DNA from: Butyricicoccus pullicaecorum
GTDB lineage: Bacteria; Bacillota; Clostridia; Oscillospirales; Butyricicoccaceae
Length of the DNA stretch: 64,000 bases
Direction: 5' to 3'
Assembly: GCA_018366035.1 (NCBI GenBank)
Contig: JAGZIW010000010.1
Coordinates: forward strand, 20,735 to 84,734
The translations under genes were made by a program, and so were the position numbers. How positions within the stretch are numbered: position 1 is the first letter of the stretch; each line of letters begins with the position of its first letter. Below are positions 48,313-56,596 of the stretch, piece after piece. Under the pieces are notes generated by a model. It saw only the letters and a program-made list of their open reading frames with translations, was not told the origin of the DNA and did no database searches.

Positions 48313-50718
48313 TTATTTTACGACCAAATTGACGATTTTATTCTTGACTACAATGGTCTTTACAACCGTCTTTCCCTCGATTGCGTTCTTTACCTTTTCA
48401 TCTGCCATTGCAATATCAATCGCTGTCTGCTGGTCGCAATCGACGGGCAGCTGAACGGTAGAGCGAATCTTACCGTTGACCTGCACACCAATCTCAACCG
48501 AAGACTCTACAGTCTTTGCCTGCTCGTATTCCGGCCATGCCACCAGAGAAAGTACGGTATCATGCCCCAGCATCTGCCACAGCTCCTCGGTAACGTGCGG
48601 TGCAAATGGATTTACGATTTTGAGCAGGGTCTCATACTCCGCGCGATTGACACCCTTGTCATAGAATTGATTTACGAGGCTCATGAGCGCTGCAATCGCA
48701 GTATTTGCCTTCAGGTTTTCGATGTCCTCTCCAACCTTTTTGATAGTCTTGTGCAAAGCAGTCTCATTTTCTGCGCTGTACGCATCACCCTCCTTGACCT
48801 GTTCAAAGAGGTTCCAAACGCGCTCTACAAAGCGGCGGCAGCCCTTAATAGAGGCAGAGGACCACGGTGCAGCCTTCTCAAAATCACCAATGAACATTTC
48901 ATAAAGACGCATGGTGTCTGCACCGTATGTCTCAACAATTTCATCTGGATTTACGACATTTCCACGAGACTTTGACATTTTCTCGCCATTTTCTCCCAGA
49001 ATCATGCCGTGTGAGGTACGCTTTGCATAAGGCTCCTTGGTCGAAACGACACCAATATCATAGAGGAACTTATGCCAGAAACGGCTGTACAGCAAGTGCA
49101 GCGTGGTGTGCTCCATACCGCCGTTATACCAATCCACCGGACTCCAGTATGCAAGCGCTTCCTTAGAGCAAAGCTCCTTATCATTGTGCGGGTCCATATA
49201 ACGCAGGAAATACCATGAGGAGCCTGCCCACTGCGGCATGGTATCGGTTTCACGCTTTGCCGGACCTCCACAGCATGGGCAAGTGGTATTGACCCAATCG
49301 GTCATCTTCGCAAGCGGAGACTCACCGTTCTCTGTCGGCTCATAGGAATCCACATCTGGCAGTGTGAGCGGCAGCTGATCCTCCGGCAGCGGCACCCAGC
49401 CGCATTTTTCACAGGACACCAGCGGAATGGGTTCGCCCCAATAGCGCTGACGAGAGAATACCCAGTCACGCAGCTTATAGTTGACCTTCTCATGTCCAAT
49501 TCCCTTGTCGGTGAGGAAGGCAATGATTTTCTTTTTTGCCTCAGCAACCGAAAGTCCGTTGAGAAAATCCGAGTTGACGAGTGTTCCGGTTGCCACATCG
49601 GTAAAGGGAGCCTCCTGCACATTGCCGCCTGCAATGACCTCAACAATCGGCAGACCAAACACCTTTGCAAATGCCCAGTCGCGGTCATCATGTGCCGGCA
49701 CTGCCATAATTGCACCTGTGCCATAGGACATGAGTACATAATCTGATACAAAAATCGGAATCTGCTTACCGTTGACCGGATTGATTGCCATAACGCCATC
49801 AAGACGCACACCCGTCTTGTCCTTGTTGAGCTCAGTGCGCTCAAAGTCAGACTTGCGTGCTGCCTCTTCACGGTAGGCACGAACAGCGTCTATATTCTTG
49901 AGTTTATCCGCCCATGCTTCCACCATCGGGTGCTCCGGAGAAATGACCATATAGGTCGCACCAAACAGAGTATCCGGCCGCGTGGTATAGACAGTCAGCC
50001 GATCACCCTCTGTCGTGTTAAAATCTACCTCCGCGCCCGTGGATCTTCCAATCCAGTTCTTCTGCTGTGTCTTGACACGCTCTACAAAATCTACCTCGTC
50101 GAGATCATCAATGAGCCGCTGTGCATACTTGGTAATGCCCAGCATCCACTGGCTCTTGGTCTTTCGAACGACCTCAGAATTGCAGCGCTCACATACGCCA
50201 TTGACGACCTCCTCATTTGCCAGCACACACTTGCAGGAAGTGCACCAATTGACCGCCATTTCCTTCTTATATGCAAGTCCTTTCTTAAAAAGCTGAAGGA
50301 AGATCCACTGTGTCCACTTATAATAGGACGGATCGGTGGTATTGATTTCACGCGACCAGTCAAAGGACAAACCCAGTGCTTTGAGCTGACTCTTAAAACG
50401 CGCTACATTGTTCTTTGTAACCTCAGCTGGGTGGATATGATTTTTAATCGCAAAGTTTTCGGTCGGCAGTCCAAACGCATCCCAGCCCATCGGATACAAA
50501 ACATTATAGCCCTGCATACGCTTTTTGCGGGCAACGATATCCAGCGCAGTATAAGAACGCGGGTGCCCTACATGCAGACCCATACCAGATGGATATGGGA
50601 ATTCCACCAGCGCATAGAATTTTGGCTTGGAAAAATCATTTGATGCAGCAAAACATTCCTTTTCGTCCCAAATCTTCTGCCACTTGGCTTCGACAGCCTG
50701 ATGATCGTATTTGTTCAA
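48313..50718 (-). CDS. leuS: Leucyl-tRNA synthetase
   Basis: 801 residues, bacterial length. The HIGH motif is HVGH in 'SGMGLHVGHPRSYTALDIVA', and KMSKS is in 'ENGEKMSKSRGNVVNPDEIV'. The CP1 editing region ('VYTTRPDTLFGATYMVISPE') and a zinc-type cysteine set ('WCTSCKCVLANEEVVNGVCE') are present. The start is taken as TTG 50718 because GGGGG lies eight bases before it and the family N-terminus 'NKYDHQAVEAKWQKIWDE' begins there; an ATG 39 bases upstream lies inside a hairpin. No T-box leader is visible. Confidence 0.95.
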   Translation of the reverse strand: MNKYDHQAVEAKWQKIWDEKECFAASNDFSKPKFYALVEFPYPSGMGLHVGHPRSYTALDIVARKKRMQGYNVLYPMGWDAFGLPTENFAIKNHIHPAEVTKNNVARFKSQLKALGLSFDWSREINTTDPSYYKWTQWIFLQLFKKGLAYKKEMAVNWCTSCKCVLANEEVVNGVCERCNSEVVRKTKSQWMLGITKYAQRLIDDLDEVDFVERVKTQQKNWIGRSTGAEVDFNTTEGDRLTVYTTRPDTLFGATYMVISPEHPMVEAWADKLKNIDAVRAYREEAARKSDFERTELNKDKTGVRLDGVMAINPVNGKQIPIFVSDYVLMSYGTGAIMAVPAHDDRDWAFAKVFGLPIVEVIAGGNVQEAPFTDVATGTLVNSDFLNGLSVAEAKKKIIAFLTDKGIGHEKVNYKLRDWVFSRQRYWGEPIPLVSCEKCGWVPLPEDQLPLTLPDVDSYEPTENGESPLAKMTDWVNTTCPCCGGPAKRETDTMPQWAGSSWYFLRYMDPHNDKELCSKEALAYWSPVDWYNGGMEHTTLHLLYSRFWHKFLYDIGVVSTKEPYAKRTSHGMILGENGEKMSKSRGNVVNPDEIVETYGADTMRLYEMFIGDFEKAAPWSSASIKGCRRFVERVWNLFEQVKEGDAYSAENETALHKTIKKVGEDIENLKANTAIAALMSLVNQFYDKGVNRAEYETLLKIVNPFAPHVTEELWQMLGHDTVLSLVAWPEYEQAKTVESSVEIGVQVNGKIRSTVQLPVDCDQQTAIDIAMADEKVKNAIEGKTVVKTIVVKNKIVNLVVK

Positions 50719-50741
50719 TGGTATAACCCCCAATATTCTAT

Positions 50742-50774
50742 GCAGACGGCGCAGCATGTTCCTGCGCCGTCTGC
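50742..50774. repeat. 13-bp perfect hairpin between rsfS and leuS
   Basis: GCAGACGGCGCAG and CTGCGCCGTCTGC flank a 7-base loop. It has no T-run, sits 24 bases before the leuS start and may be a processing site or a translation block. Confidence 0.7.
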
Positions 50775-50781
50775 CAAACTC

Positions 50782-51153
50782 TTATATGCTTTCGTCCTCT
50801 ATCCCCAAATCCTTCAGGGAAATGCGTGTGCCATCTTTCCAAAGGTTTTCCAGATTATAAAACTCTCTTGCCTCCGGAACAAAAATATGCACCAGTACAC
50901 TGCCATAGTCAAGCAGGATCCAGCTGGACGATTCAAAGCCTTCTACATGATGCGGCATCGTATCATGGTCATACTTAAGATGATATTCCACACTGTCTGC
51001 AAGCGCTCTCACCTGAGTCGTTGAGGTCGCAGTGCAAATTACAAAGTATTCGGTCAATGTTGTCAGGTGCTCCACCTGCAACACATCAATATCTCTGCCT
51101 TTTCGCTCTAAAAGGGCTTCACAGATATATCTTGCGGTTTGCTGTGCGTTCAT
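50782..51153 (-). CDS. rsfS: Ribosomal silencing factor RsfS
   Basis: 123 residues. Marks: 'GRDIDVLQVEHLTTLTEYFV', 'ATSTTQVRALADSVEYHLKY' and 'SSWILLDYGSVLVHIFVPEA'. It binds ribosomal protein uL14 and stops subunit joining under nutrient limitation. ATG 51153 follows AAAGGAGAG. Position next to yqeK and nadD is the usual Firmicutes order. Confidence 0.94.
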   Translation of the reverse strand: MNAQQTARYICEALLERKGRDIDVLQVEHLTTLTEYFVICTATSTTQVRALADSVEYHLKYDHDTMPHHVEGFESSSWILLDYGSVLVHIFVPEAREFYNLENLWKDGTRISLKDLGIEDESI

Positions 51154-51172
51154 GTGCACTCTCCTTTTTTCT

Positions 51173-52777
51173 CTATACTTCCGGATCTATGGTTGTGTCC
51201 GGTGGGACAACCTCAGGCTCCGGTATACTTGTCTCTGTGTTGGTTCCGCTCTCCTGCGAGGTTCCGTTATCACCTGTATCCGGAGGCGTTTGTTCTGGCG
51301 GCAGGGTGGGTTCTGTCGGCTCTGTTGGCAGATTGCCGCCCTCTGATTGACTGTTATCACCGGCTTCACCATTTTCAGACAGACCGGAATCATTTGAATC
51401 CGAGCCATTCAAGCCAGAGTCATTTGGATCTGTTTCATTTGACCCCATTCCATTTGAATCCGTTGAGCCAGACTGGCCAGAAGAATCTTCCGGATCTGTA
51501 TCTTGACTCTGCTCGGGATCTCCGTTTTCCTCCTCCGGCTCCGGATCTTCCGGTTCCTCCCTTTGTACCACTTCCTCCTCGTCCTCATCAGAGGTCACAC
51601 CGGGACGGCGTGTCCCCTCCGGCGGCGACTCAATCACATCGAGTGATGTGATCTCTCTGTCATATGGATTGAAATGCTCGTTGACAAGCGCCAATGTCTT
51701 GCTCTCATTCGGGAAGAAGAATGACAGGAACGCATCGGTTCCTGCATAGGAATTTGCAGGATAGCCCGGCAGGGTAAACATCTGGATATCTGTTGTCTTT
51801 ACCTGCATTGCCTGATTTGCCATCCAAACCAACTCACCCATTGTGAGATCTGTTTTTACATTGTTAAAGACAGCCTCTGCAATTGGCTTTGCCTTCAGGA
51901 TATTTTCTGGTCTCAAAATCTGCTTTGCAACGTGCATCAGAAATTCCTGCTGCTTTGCAATGCGGCTTTCATCACCGCCGTCATATCCGTCCTTCTGCAA
52001 ATGGGTATATCCCGGGTCATTGTGACGCCAGCGCAGGAACTTTACTACCTGCTCGCCATTCATCTTCTGCAAGCCCGGCTCAAAATAAATATTGAGGTCC
52101 TGAACCGGATCATTATAAATCATCTTGAACGGTACATCATAGGTAATGCCGCCGATCGCATCTACAATTTCTGCGATGCCATTGAAATTGACCACAATAT
52201 ATTTATCTGGAGTAAATCCAATTACCTTTTTGACCTCTTTTTTGGTGTTGTTGATGTCGTGCTTTGCGCCATAAGCGGCATTGATTTTCCGACTTGCACC
52301 TGACTTATTATTTGCACACATGACATCACGCGGAATATTCAGCACATTTACCTTATGATTCTTAGTATCGAATCCAACCACCATCATATTGTCTGTACGG
52401 GTTTCGTCAATATCCGTTGCACATACAAGGAAGGTAAAATAGTCACTGATGCGCTGCCCGGGGTCAATCGCAACCACATCGCCATTTTCCTCATCAATGA
52501 TAGTCTTATCATTTTCATGGATACTGATATCCGGCGGCTTAATAAACTGCACTGCAAGGAAAGCACCGCCTGCAAGTATAAACGCAATGATTGCAAACAC
52601 CAGCAGAATAATATTTTTCTTATGGGATTTTTTCTTTGCAGACTTTCCTTTTTTTGGTTCAGCCGCCCCAGCCATCACATCATAATTTGGATCCCCATCA
52701 TAAGGGGTAAAAACTGTTTTTTGTTTCTTTTTTGCAGACTTACTACCTTTGCTGGTCTTTCCGCCAAAGATCTTCAT
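51173..52777 (-). CDS. LytR-CpsA-Psr (LCP) family protein with long acidic tail
   Basis: 534 residues. A lysine-rich cytoplasmic N-terminus (to ~54) precedes one membrane helix (NIILLVFAIIAFILAGGAFL). The extracellular LCP domain has 'TRTDNMMVVGFDTKNHKVNV', 'LNIPRDVMCANNKSGASRKI' and 'GGDESRIAKQQEFLMHVAKQ'. LCP enzymes attach teichoic acid or other polymers to peptidoglycan. About 130 C-terminal residues are Glu/Asp/Ser/Pro/Thr-rich with the near-repeat 'NDSGLNGSDSNDSGLSEN', well beyond the normal family length. Confidence 0.9.
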   Translation of the reverse strand: MKIFGGKTSKGSKSAKKKQKTVFTPYDGDPNYDVMAGAAEPKKGKSAKKKSHKKNIILLVFAIIAFILAGGAFLAVQFIKPPDISIHENDKTIIDEENGDVVAIDPGQRISDYFTFLVCATDIDETRTDNMMVVGFDTKNHKVNVLNIPRDVMCANNKSGASRKINAAYGAKHDINNTKKEVKKVIGFTPDKYIVVNFNGIAEIVDAIGGITYDVPFKMIYNDPVQDLNIYFEPGLQKMNGEQVVKFLRWRHNDPGYTHLQKDGYDGGDESRIAKQQEFLMHVAKQILRPENILKAKPIAEAVFNNVKTDLTMGELVWMANQAMQVKTTDIQMFTLPGYPANSYAGTDAFLSFFFPNESKTLALVNEHFNPYDREITSLDVIESPPEGTRRPGVTSDEDEEEVVQREEPEDPEPEEENGDPEQSQDTDPEDSSGQSGSTDSNGMGSNETDPNDSGLNGSDSNDSGLSENGEAGDNSQSEGGNLPTEPTEPTLPPEQTPPDTGDNGTSQESGTNTETSIPEPEVVPPDTTIDPEV

Positions 52778-52781
52778 GTAT

Positions 52782-53381
52782 TTACACTCCGTTTTCTATT
52801 GCACTCCATGTGCATCTGACACCTTGCCAAATGAGGGAATTTCGCGCTGCCATGGTATCGGGGTGAATGAGCTTTCCCCGCACGAGCAAATCATAGAGTG
52901 AGTGATCGAAACAATATAAAAGCGCCTCGTCTATACTTGTTTCAGCAAGCTTTCTGGCTGGCTCCACCCCATCAAAATCGCGTGTCTCCTCAATATAGTC
53001 AGCAAGATAAATAATTTTGTCCAGCAGGGTCATATTTGCCCGTCCGGTCGTGTGATACGCAATTGCCTCTACAACCTCCAGATCCGCACCATATTCGGCG
53101 CGTGCAATCGCAGCTGCTGTTTTTCCGTGCAGCATTTTCCATTCCTTTTTTTCGATATCACAGGGTATTATACCGTATTTATCACATAAATACAACTGTT
53201 CTTCCCTAGAAAGTCGTTTGGTTATATCATGCAGAAGTGCTGCAAAGCCTGCTTTTTCCACATCTCCGCCAAATTTTCCGGCGAGCATTCGTGCTGCTTT
53301 TTCGCACCCCAGCGTATGGGTATAGCGATAGCCAGACAAACGTGATAAGATTGACTGTCTTTCTAATTCTGTACATAACAT
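52782..53381 (-). CDS. yqeK: YqeK-family HD-domain dinucleotide hydrolase
   Basis: 199 residues. HD motif in 'FAALLHDITKRLSREEQLYL'; further histidines in 'EWKMLHGKTAAAIARAEY' and 'EAIAYHTTGRANMTLLDKII' and the terminal 'YLADYIEETRDFDGVEPAR'. YqeK enzymes cleave Ap4A symmetrically. ATG 53381 was chosen over a far-upstream extension inside nadD. Confidence 0.92.
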   Translation of the reverse strand: MLCTELERQSILSRLSGYRYTHTLGCEKAARMLAGKFGGDVEKAGFAALLHDITKRLSREEQLYLCDKYGIIPCDIEKKEWKMLHGKTAAAIARAEYGADLEVVEAIAYHTTGRANMTLLDKIIYLADYIEETRDFDGVEPARKLAETSIDEALLYCFDHSLYDLLVRGKLIHPDTMAARNSLIWQGVRCTWSAIENGV

Positions 53382-53409
53382 AACAAATCCGCCTTTCAAA
53401 CTGTATTTT

Positions 53410-54003
53410 TTATCTTTGATACAATCGGTTTTGCCGGATATAAGCTGCAACCTGCGGCGGGGTCATCTGTTCAAACCCGCCCTGCTGCCGCACATCTGTT
53501 GAAGAAATGGGAAGCACCGGACATTGGACAAGTGTAATGCGTGCCCCAAGCGCCTGCCGCAGTACACGTGCCTTTTCCTCCAATACAGGCCGATCCTCTG
53601 TCCCTCTTGCAACAACAGCAAGGTCAGCCAAACGCACGATTTCCTGCGGTTCTCTCCAAGAACGGTCAAAGGACAACAGCATATCAGTTCCTATGATAAG
53701 GGTAAGCTCCCGTTCACCCGCCGCATACAGCGCTTTGAGTGTGTCTACTGTATAGCTTGCACCGCCGCGCCGAATTTCCAAATCTGAAAAAACAGCCCAA
53801 TCATATGGCTCCGTCATCAGGCGTACCATTTCACACCGCTGTGCGGTTGTCGCACTGCCTGTCGGCAGTTTTTTATGCGGGGGCAAATTGGTGGGGATAA
53901 AGAGCACCTGATCCAATCCGAGCGTCTGATATACGGACTGTGCCGCTGCAAGATGTCCCTTATGCGGCGGATTAAAGGTTCCACCCAATACACCTGTCTT
54001 CAT
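53410..54003 (-). CDS. nadD: Nicotinate-nucleotide adenylyltransferase
   Basis: 197 residues. The nucleotidyltransferase motif is 'VLGGTFNPPHKGHLAAAQSV' and the 'LPISSTDVRQQGG' motif lies near the end. It makes deamido-NAD from NaMN and ATP. Just downstream of yhbY, with a 3-base gap. Confidence 0.95.
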   Translation of the reverse strand: MKTGVLGGTFNPPHKGHLAAAQSVYQTLGLDQVLFIPTNLPPHKKLPTGSATTAQRCEMVRLMTEPYDWAVFSDLEIRRGGASYTVDTLKALYAAGERELTLIIGTDMLLSFDRSWREPQEIVRLADLAVVARGTEDRPVLEEKARVLRQALGARITLVQCPVLPISSTDVRQQGGFEQMTPPQVAAYIRQNRLYQR

Positions 54004-54006
54004 GAG

Positions 54007-54306
54007 TTACTTCTCCAAAACGATTTTCCGCTTATCTGGGTCAGAAGACTGCCGGTACAAAACAAACTTGGTACCAATGCACTGCACACCATCTGCACCC
54101 GTTGCCTCACAAAGTGCATCGGATACAGTGCGCGGTGTCAGCATCGCGTTTTCGAGTACCTTTCCCTTTACAAGCTCATGATTTTCGAGCAAAACCTCCA
54201 GCTGACTGATAACGCCCTCTGTCACGCCCTCCTTTCCAATATGCAGTGTCACCGCGAGTGTATTGGATTGTCTGCGCAAAAATGCGCGTTGTTTACTGGT
54301 CAACAT
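54007..54306 (-). CDS. yhbY: YhbY/CRM-domain RNA-binding protein
   Basis: 99 residues. CRM pattern: 'LTSKQRAFLRRQSNTLAVTL', 'HIGKEGVTEGVISQLEVLLE' and 'HELVKGKVLENAMLTPRT'. It associates with pre-50S ribosomal particles. Conserved neighbour of nadD. Confidence 0.92.
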   Translation of the reverse strand: MLTSKQRAFLRRQSNTLAVTLHIGKEGVTEGVISQLEVLLENHELVKGKVLENAMLTPRTVSDALCEATGADGVQCIGTKFVLYRQSSDPDKRKIVLEK

Positions 54307-54325
54307 GATTCCTTGTCTCCTACTT

Positions 54326-54913
54326 TTATACAGATTTCAATCTTTTCCGCAAAACTGCCGCAAGCTTTTCCAGCGCATGCGCCCGATGCGAAATGCGGTT
54401 TTTCACTTCTGCCGGCAGTTCTGCAAATGTGCAGTCATACTCACGCACATAAAACAGGGGGTCATAGCCAAATCCACCGGTTCCATGCTGCTCGGTCAGG
54501 ATTTCCCCTTCACACTCACCGCGCACAACAATTTCCTGTTCATCAGGAAGAATACAGCAGATCGTGCACACAAAACGTGCCTGCCGTTCACATTCGTCCA
54601 CATGCTCCATATTTTTTAGCAAAAACAGATTGCGGTCAGCATCACTGCCTGAACAGTAACGCGCTGAGTATACGCCCGGCGCTCCCGAAAGTGCATCGAC
54701 TGCCAAGCCCGAATCATCTGCGATTGCAGGCAGTCCGGTGTACTGATGCGCTGCAAGCGCCTTGATTCGCGCATTTTCCTCAAAGGTCTTGCCGTTTTCC
54801 TCAGGTTCCGGCGCATCTTCCGGCAGCGGTATCACTTCGATCCCCAATCCGCCCAAAATCGCGGAAAGCTCCTTTAACTTTTTCTTGTTGTGCGATGCCA
54901 ATACAAACTGCAT
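54326..54913 (-). CDS. rdgB: XTP/dITP diphosphatase
   Basis: 195 residues. Marks: 'MQFVLASHNKKKLKELSAIL', 'GLPAIADDSGLAVDALSGAP' and 'GTGGFGYDPLFYVREYDCTF', 'KNRISHRAHALEKLAAVLR'. It clears non-canonical purine nucleotides. It follows rph by a few bases. Confidence 0.95.
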   Translation of the reverse strand: MQFVLASHNKKKLKELSAILGGLGIEVIPLPEDAPEPEENGKTFEENARIKALAAHQYTGLPAIADDSGLAVDALSGAPGVYSARYCSGSDADRNLFLLKNMEHVDECERQARFVCTICCILPDEQEIVVRGECEGEILTEQHGTGGFGYDPLFYVREYDCTFAELPAEVKNRISHRAHALEKLAAVLRKRLKSV

Positions 54914-54916
54914 GAC

Positions 54917-55636
54917 TTAGCCCTCCATCGCTGCAAGCTGGGCTGTACGCAGCGTCTGATTGCCGATTTCACCCAATGTAATAAGCTTTTGCAGCTCCTC
55001 CTTGCGGAAGGGGCGTTCCTCTCCGGTGCCTTGGATCTCCACAAGTTCACCAGAGCCTGTCATCACCAGATTGCAATCTACCATCGCATGGGAATCCTCT
55101 AGGTAATTGAGGTCCAGCACTGCCTCATCTTCAAAAATCCCGACAGAAACTGCTGATACCGTATCGGTCAATGGCATTTTTTTCAAGACTCCTGTATCTA
55201 CAAGCTTGTTGCAGGCAATCCAAAGCGCAACATAGCCACCTGTAATAGAGGCGCAGCGTGTGCCTCCATCTGCCTGAATGACGTCACAGTCTACAACGAT
55301 CTGCCGCTCTCCCAAAGCCTTGCGGTCCACCACTGCACGCAGAGCGCGCCCTATGAGGCGCTGAATCTCTGCCGCTCTGCCATTGAGCTTGAGTTTTCCA
55401 ATATCACGCGGGGAACGGGTATTGGTTGCACGCGGCAGCATGGAATATTCCGCGGTCACCCAGCCCAATCCCGTATCCTTGAGAAAGGGCGGAACCCTTT
55501 CCTCTACCGTTGCATTGCAGATGACCTTTGTATTTCCACAGGAAATCAGTACAGAGCCTTCCGCATGTATGGTAAAATCACGTACAATCTCAATCGGACG
55601 CATTTCATCTGGTCGTCTGTTATCCGGTCTTGTCAT
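54917..55636 (-). CDS. rph: Ribonuclease PH
   Basis: 239 residues, full length. Marks: 'TRPDNRRPDEMRPIEIVRDF', 'RSPRDIGKLKLNGRAAEIQR' and 'RQIVVDCDVIQADGGTRCAS' with the catalytic aspartates. It is a phosphorolytic 3'-exonuclease that trims tRNA. Confidence 0.96.
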   Translation of the reverse strand: MTRPDNRRPDEMRPIEIVRDFTIHAEGSVLISCGNTKVICNATVEERVPPFLKDTGLGWVTAEYSMLPRATNTRSPRDIGKLKLNGRAAEIQRLIGRALRAVVDRKALGERQIVVDCDVIQADGGTRCASITGGYVALWIACNKLVDTGVLKKMPLTDTVSAVSVGIFEDEAVLDLNYLEDSHAMVDCNLVMTGSGELVEIQGTGEERPFRKEELQKLITLGEIGNQTLRTAQLAAMEG

Positions 55637-55638
55637 GT

Positions 55639-56562
55639 TTATTCCATCTCCTCCACAGGCGGCAGCAGCGCCTCCAAAAATTCAGAACGGTCAAAATCCA
55701 TCAAATCATCAATTCCTTCTCCGACGCCAACAAGCTTCACGGGTACGCCAAGCCCTGCCGAAATGGCAACGACAATGCCGCCCTTTGCAGTTCCGTCCAG
55801 CTTAGTCAGAATGATACCCGACAGTTTGGCAGCCTTATTGAAGGCATCTGCCTGATGCACCGCATTTTGTCCGGTGGTAGCATCGAGTACCAGCAGCGTT
55901 TCACGATCCGCATCAGGCAGCTCCCGCGTAATGATGCGGTCGATCTTGCCCAGCTCATTCATCAGATTTTGTTTGTTATGCAGGCGGCCCGCAGTGTCAA
56001 TGATGATGAGGTCACAGCCGCGTGCCTTCGCAGCTGCAATGGAATCATAGACAACAGCCGCCGGATCTGCGCCCTCGCCATGCCGTACAATGTCTGCGCC
56101 TGCGCGCTTTGCCCAGATTTCCAGCTGATCTGCTGCCGCAGCGCGGAAAGTATCCGCCGCTGCCAGCATCACCTTTTTGCCCTGTGCGATATAGCGCGAG
56201 GCGATTTTGCCAATCGAAGTCGTTTTTCCAACTCCATTGACACCAATCACCAAGATAACAGCCGGCTTCGTGTCCAGATGCAGCGCTGTGTCCTGCTCCA
56301 TCATGTCGCTGAGCACATCTTTGAGTACACAGCGCAGAGCCAGCGGTGTATCGACACGCTGATGCTTTGCGCGATCCTCCACCTTTTCTGTCGCCTCAGC
56401 TGCAACAGCTGCGCCCAAATCAGAAAGGATCAGTGCTTCCTCGAGCTGTTCGAGTGTCTCTGCATCGATCTGCACAAAATTGCTCATGATGTCATTGAAC
56501 TGCTCGCTGACCGCCTCGGTTGTGCGCTTGAGTCCCATTTTGATTTTGTCAAAAAATCCCAT
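55639..56562 (-). CDS. ftsY: Signal recognition particle receptor FtsY
   Basis: 307 residues, essentially the NG domain without a long acidic A domain. GTPase motifs: 'ILVIGVNGVGKTTSIGKIAS' (P-loop), 'LIIIDTAGRLHNKQNLMNEL' and 'GIILTKLDGTAKGGIVVAIS'. It docks SRP-bound ribosomes at the membrane. It lies 34 bases downstream of smc. Confidence 0.97.
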   Translation of the reverse strand: MGFFDKIKMGLKRTTEAVSEQFNDIMSNFVQIDAETLEQLEEALILSDLGAAVAAEATEKVEDRAKHQRVDTPLALRCVLKDVLSDMMEQDTALHLDTKPAVILVIGVNGVGKTTSIGKIASRYIAQGKKVMLAAADTFRAAAADQLEIWAKRAGADIVRHGEGADPAAVVYDSIAAAKARGCDLIIIDTAGRLHNKQNLMNELGKIDRIITRELPDADRETLLVLDATTGQNAVHQADAFNKAAKLSGIILTKLDGTAKGGIVVAISAGLGVPVKLVGVGEGIDDLMDFDRSEFLEALLPPVEEME

Positions 56563-56596
56563 ATCTGTTCTCCTTCTCGGATATATTGAAATCCAA

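Noticed and set aside
50719..50781. T-box leader for leuS
   Set aside because: The gap to rsfS is too short and lacks the T-box sequence.
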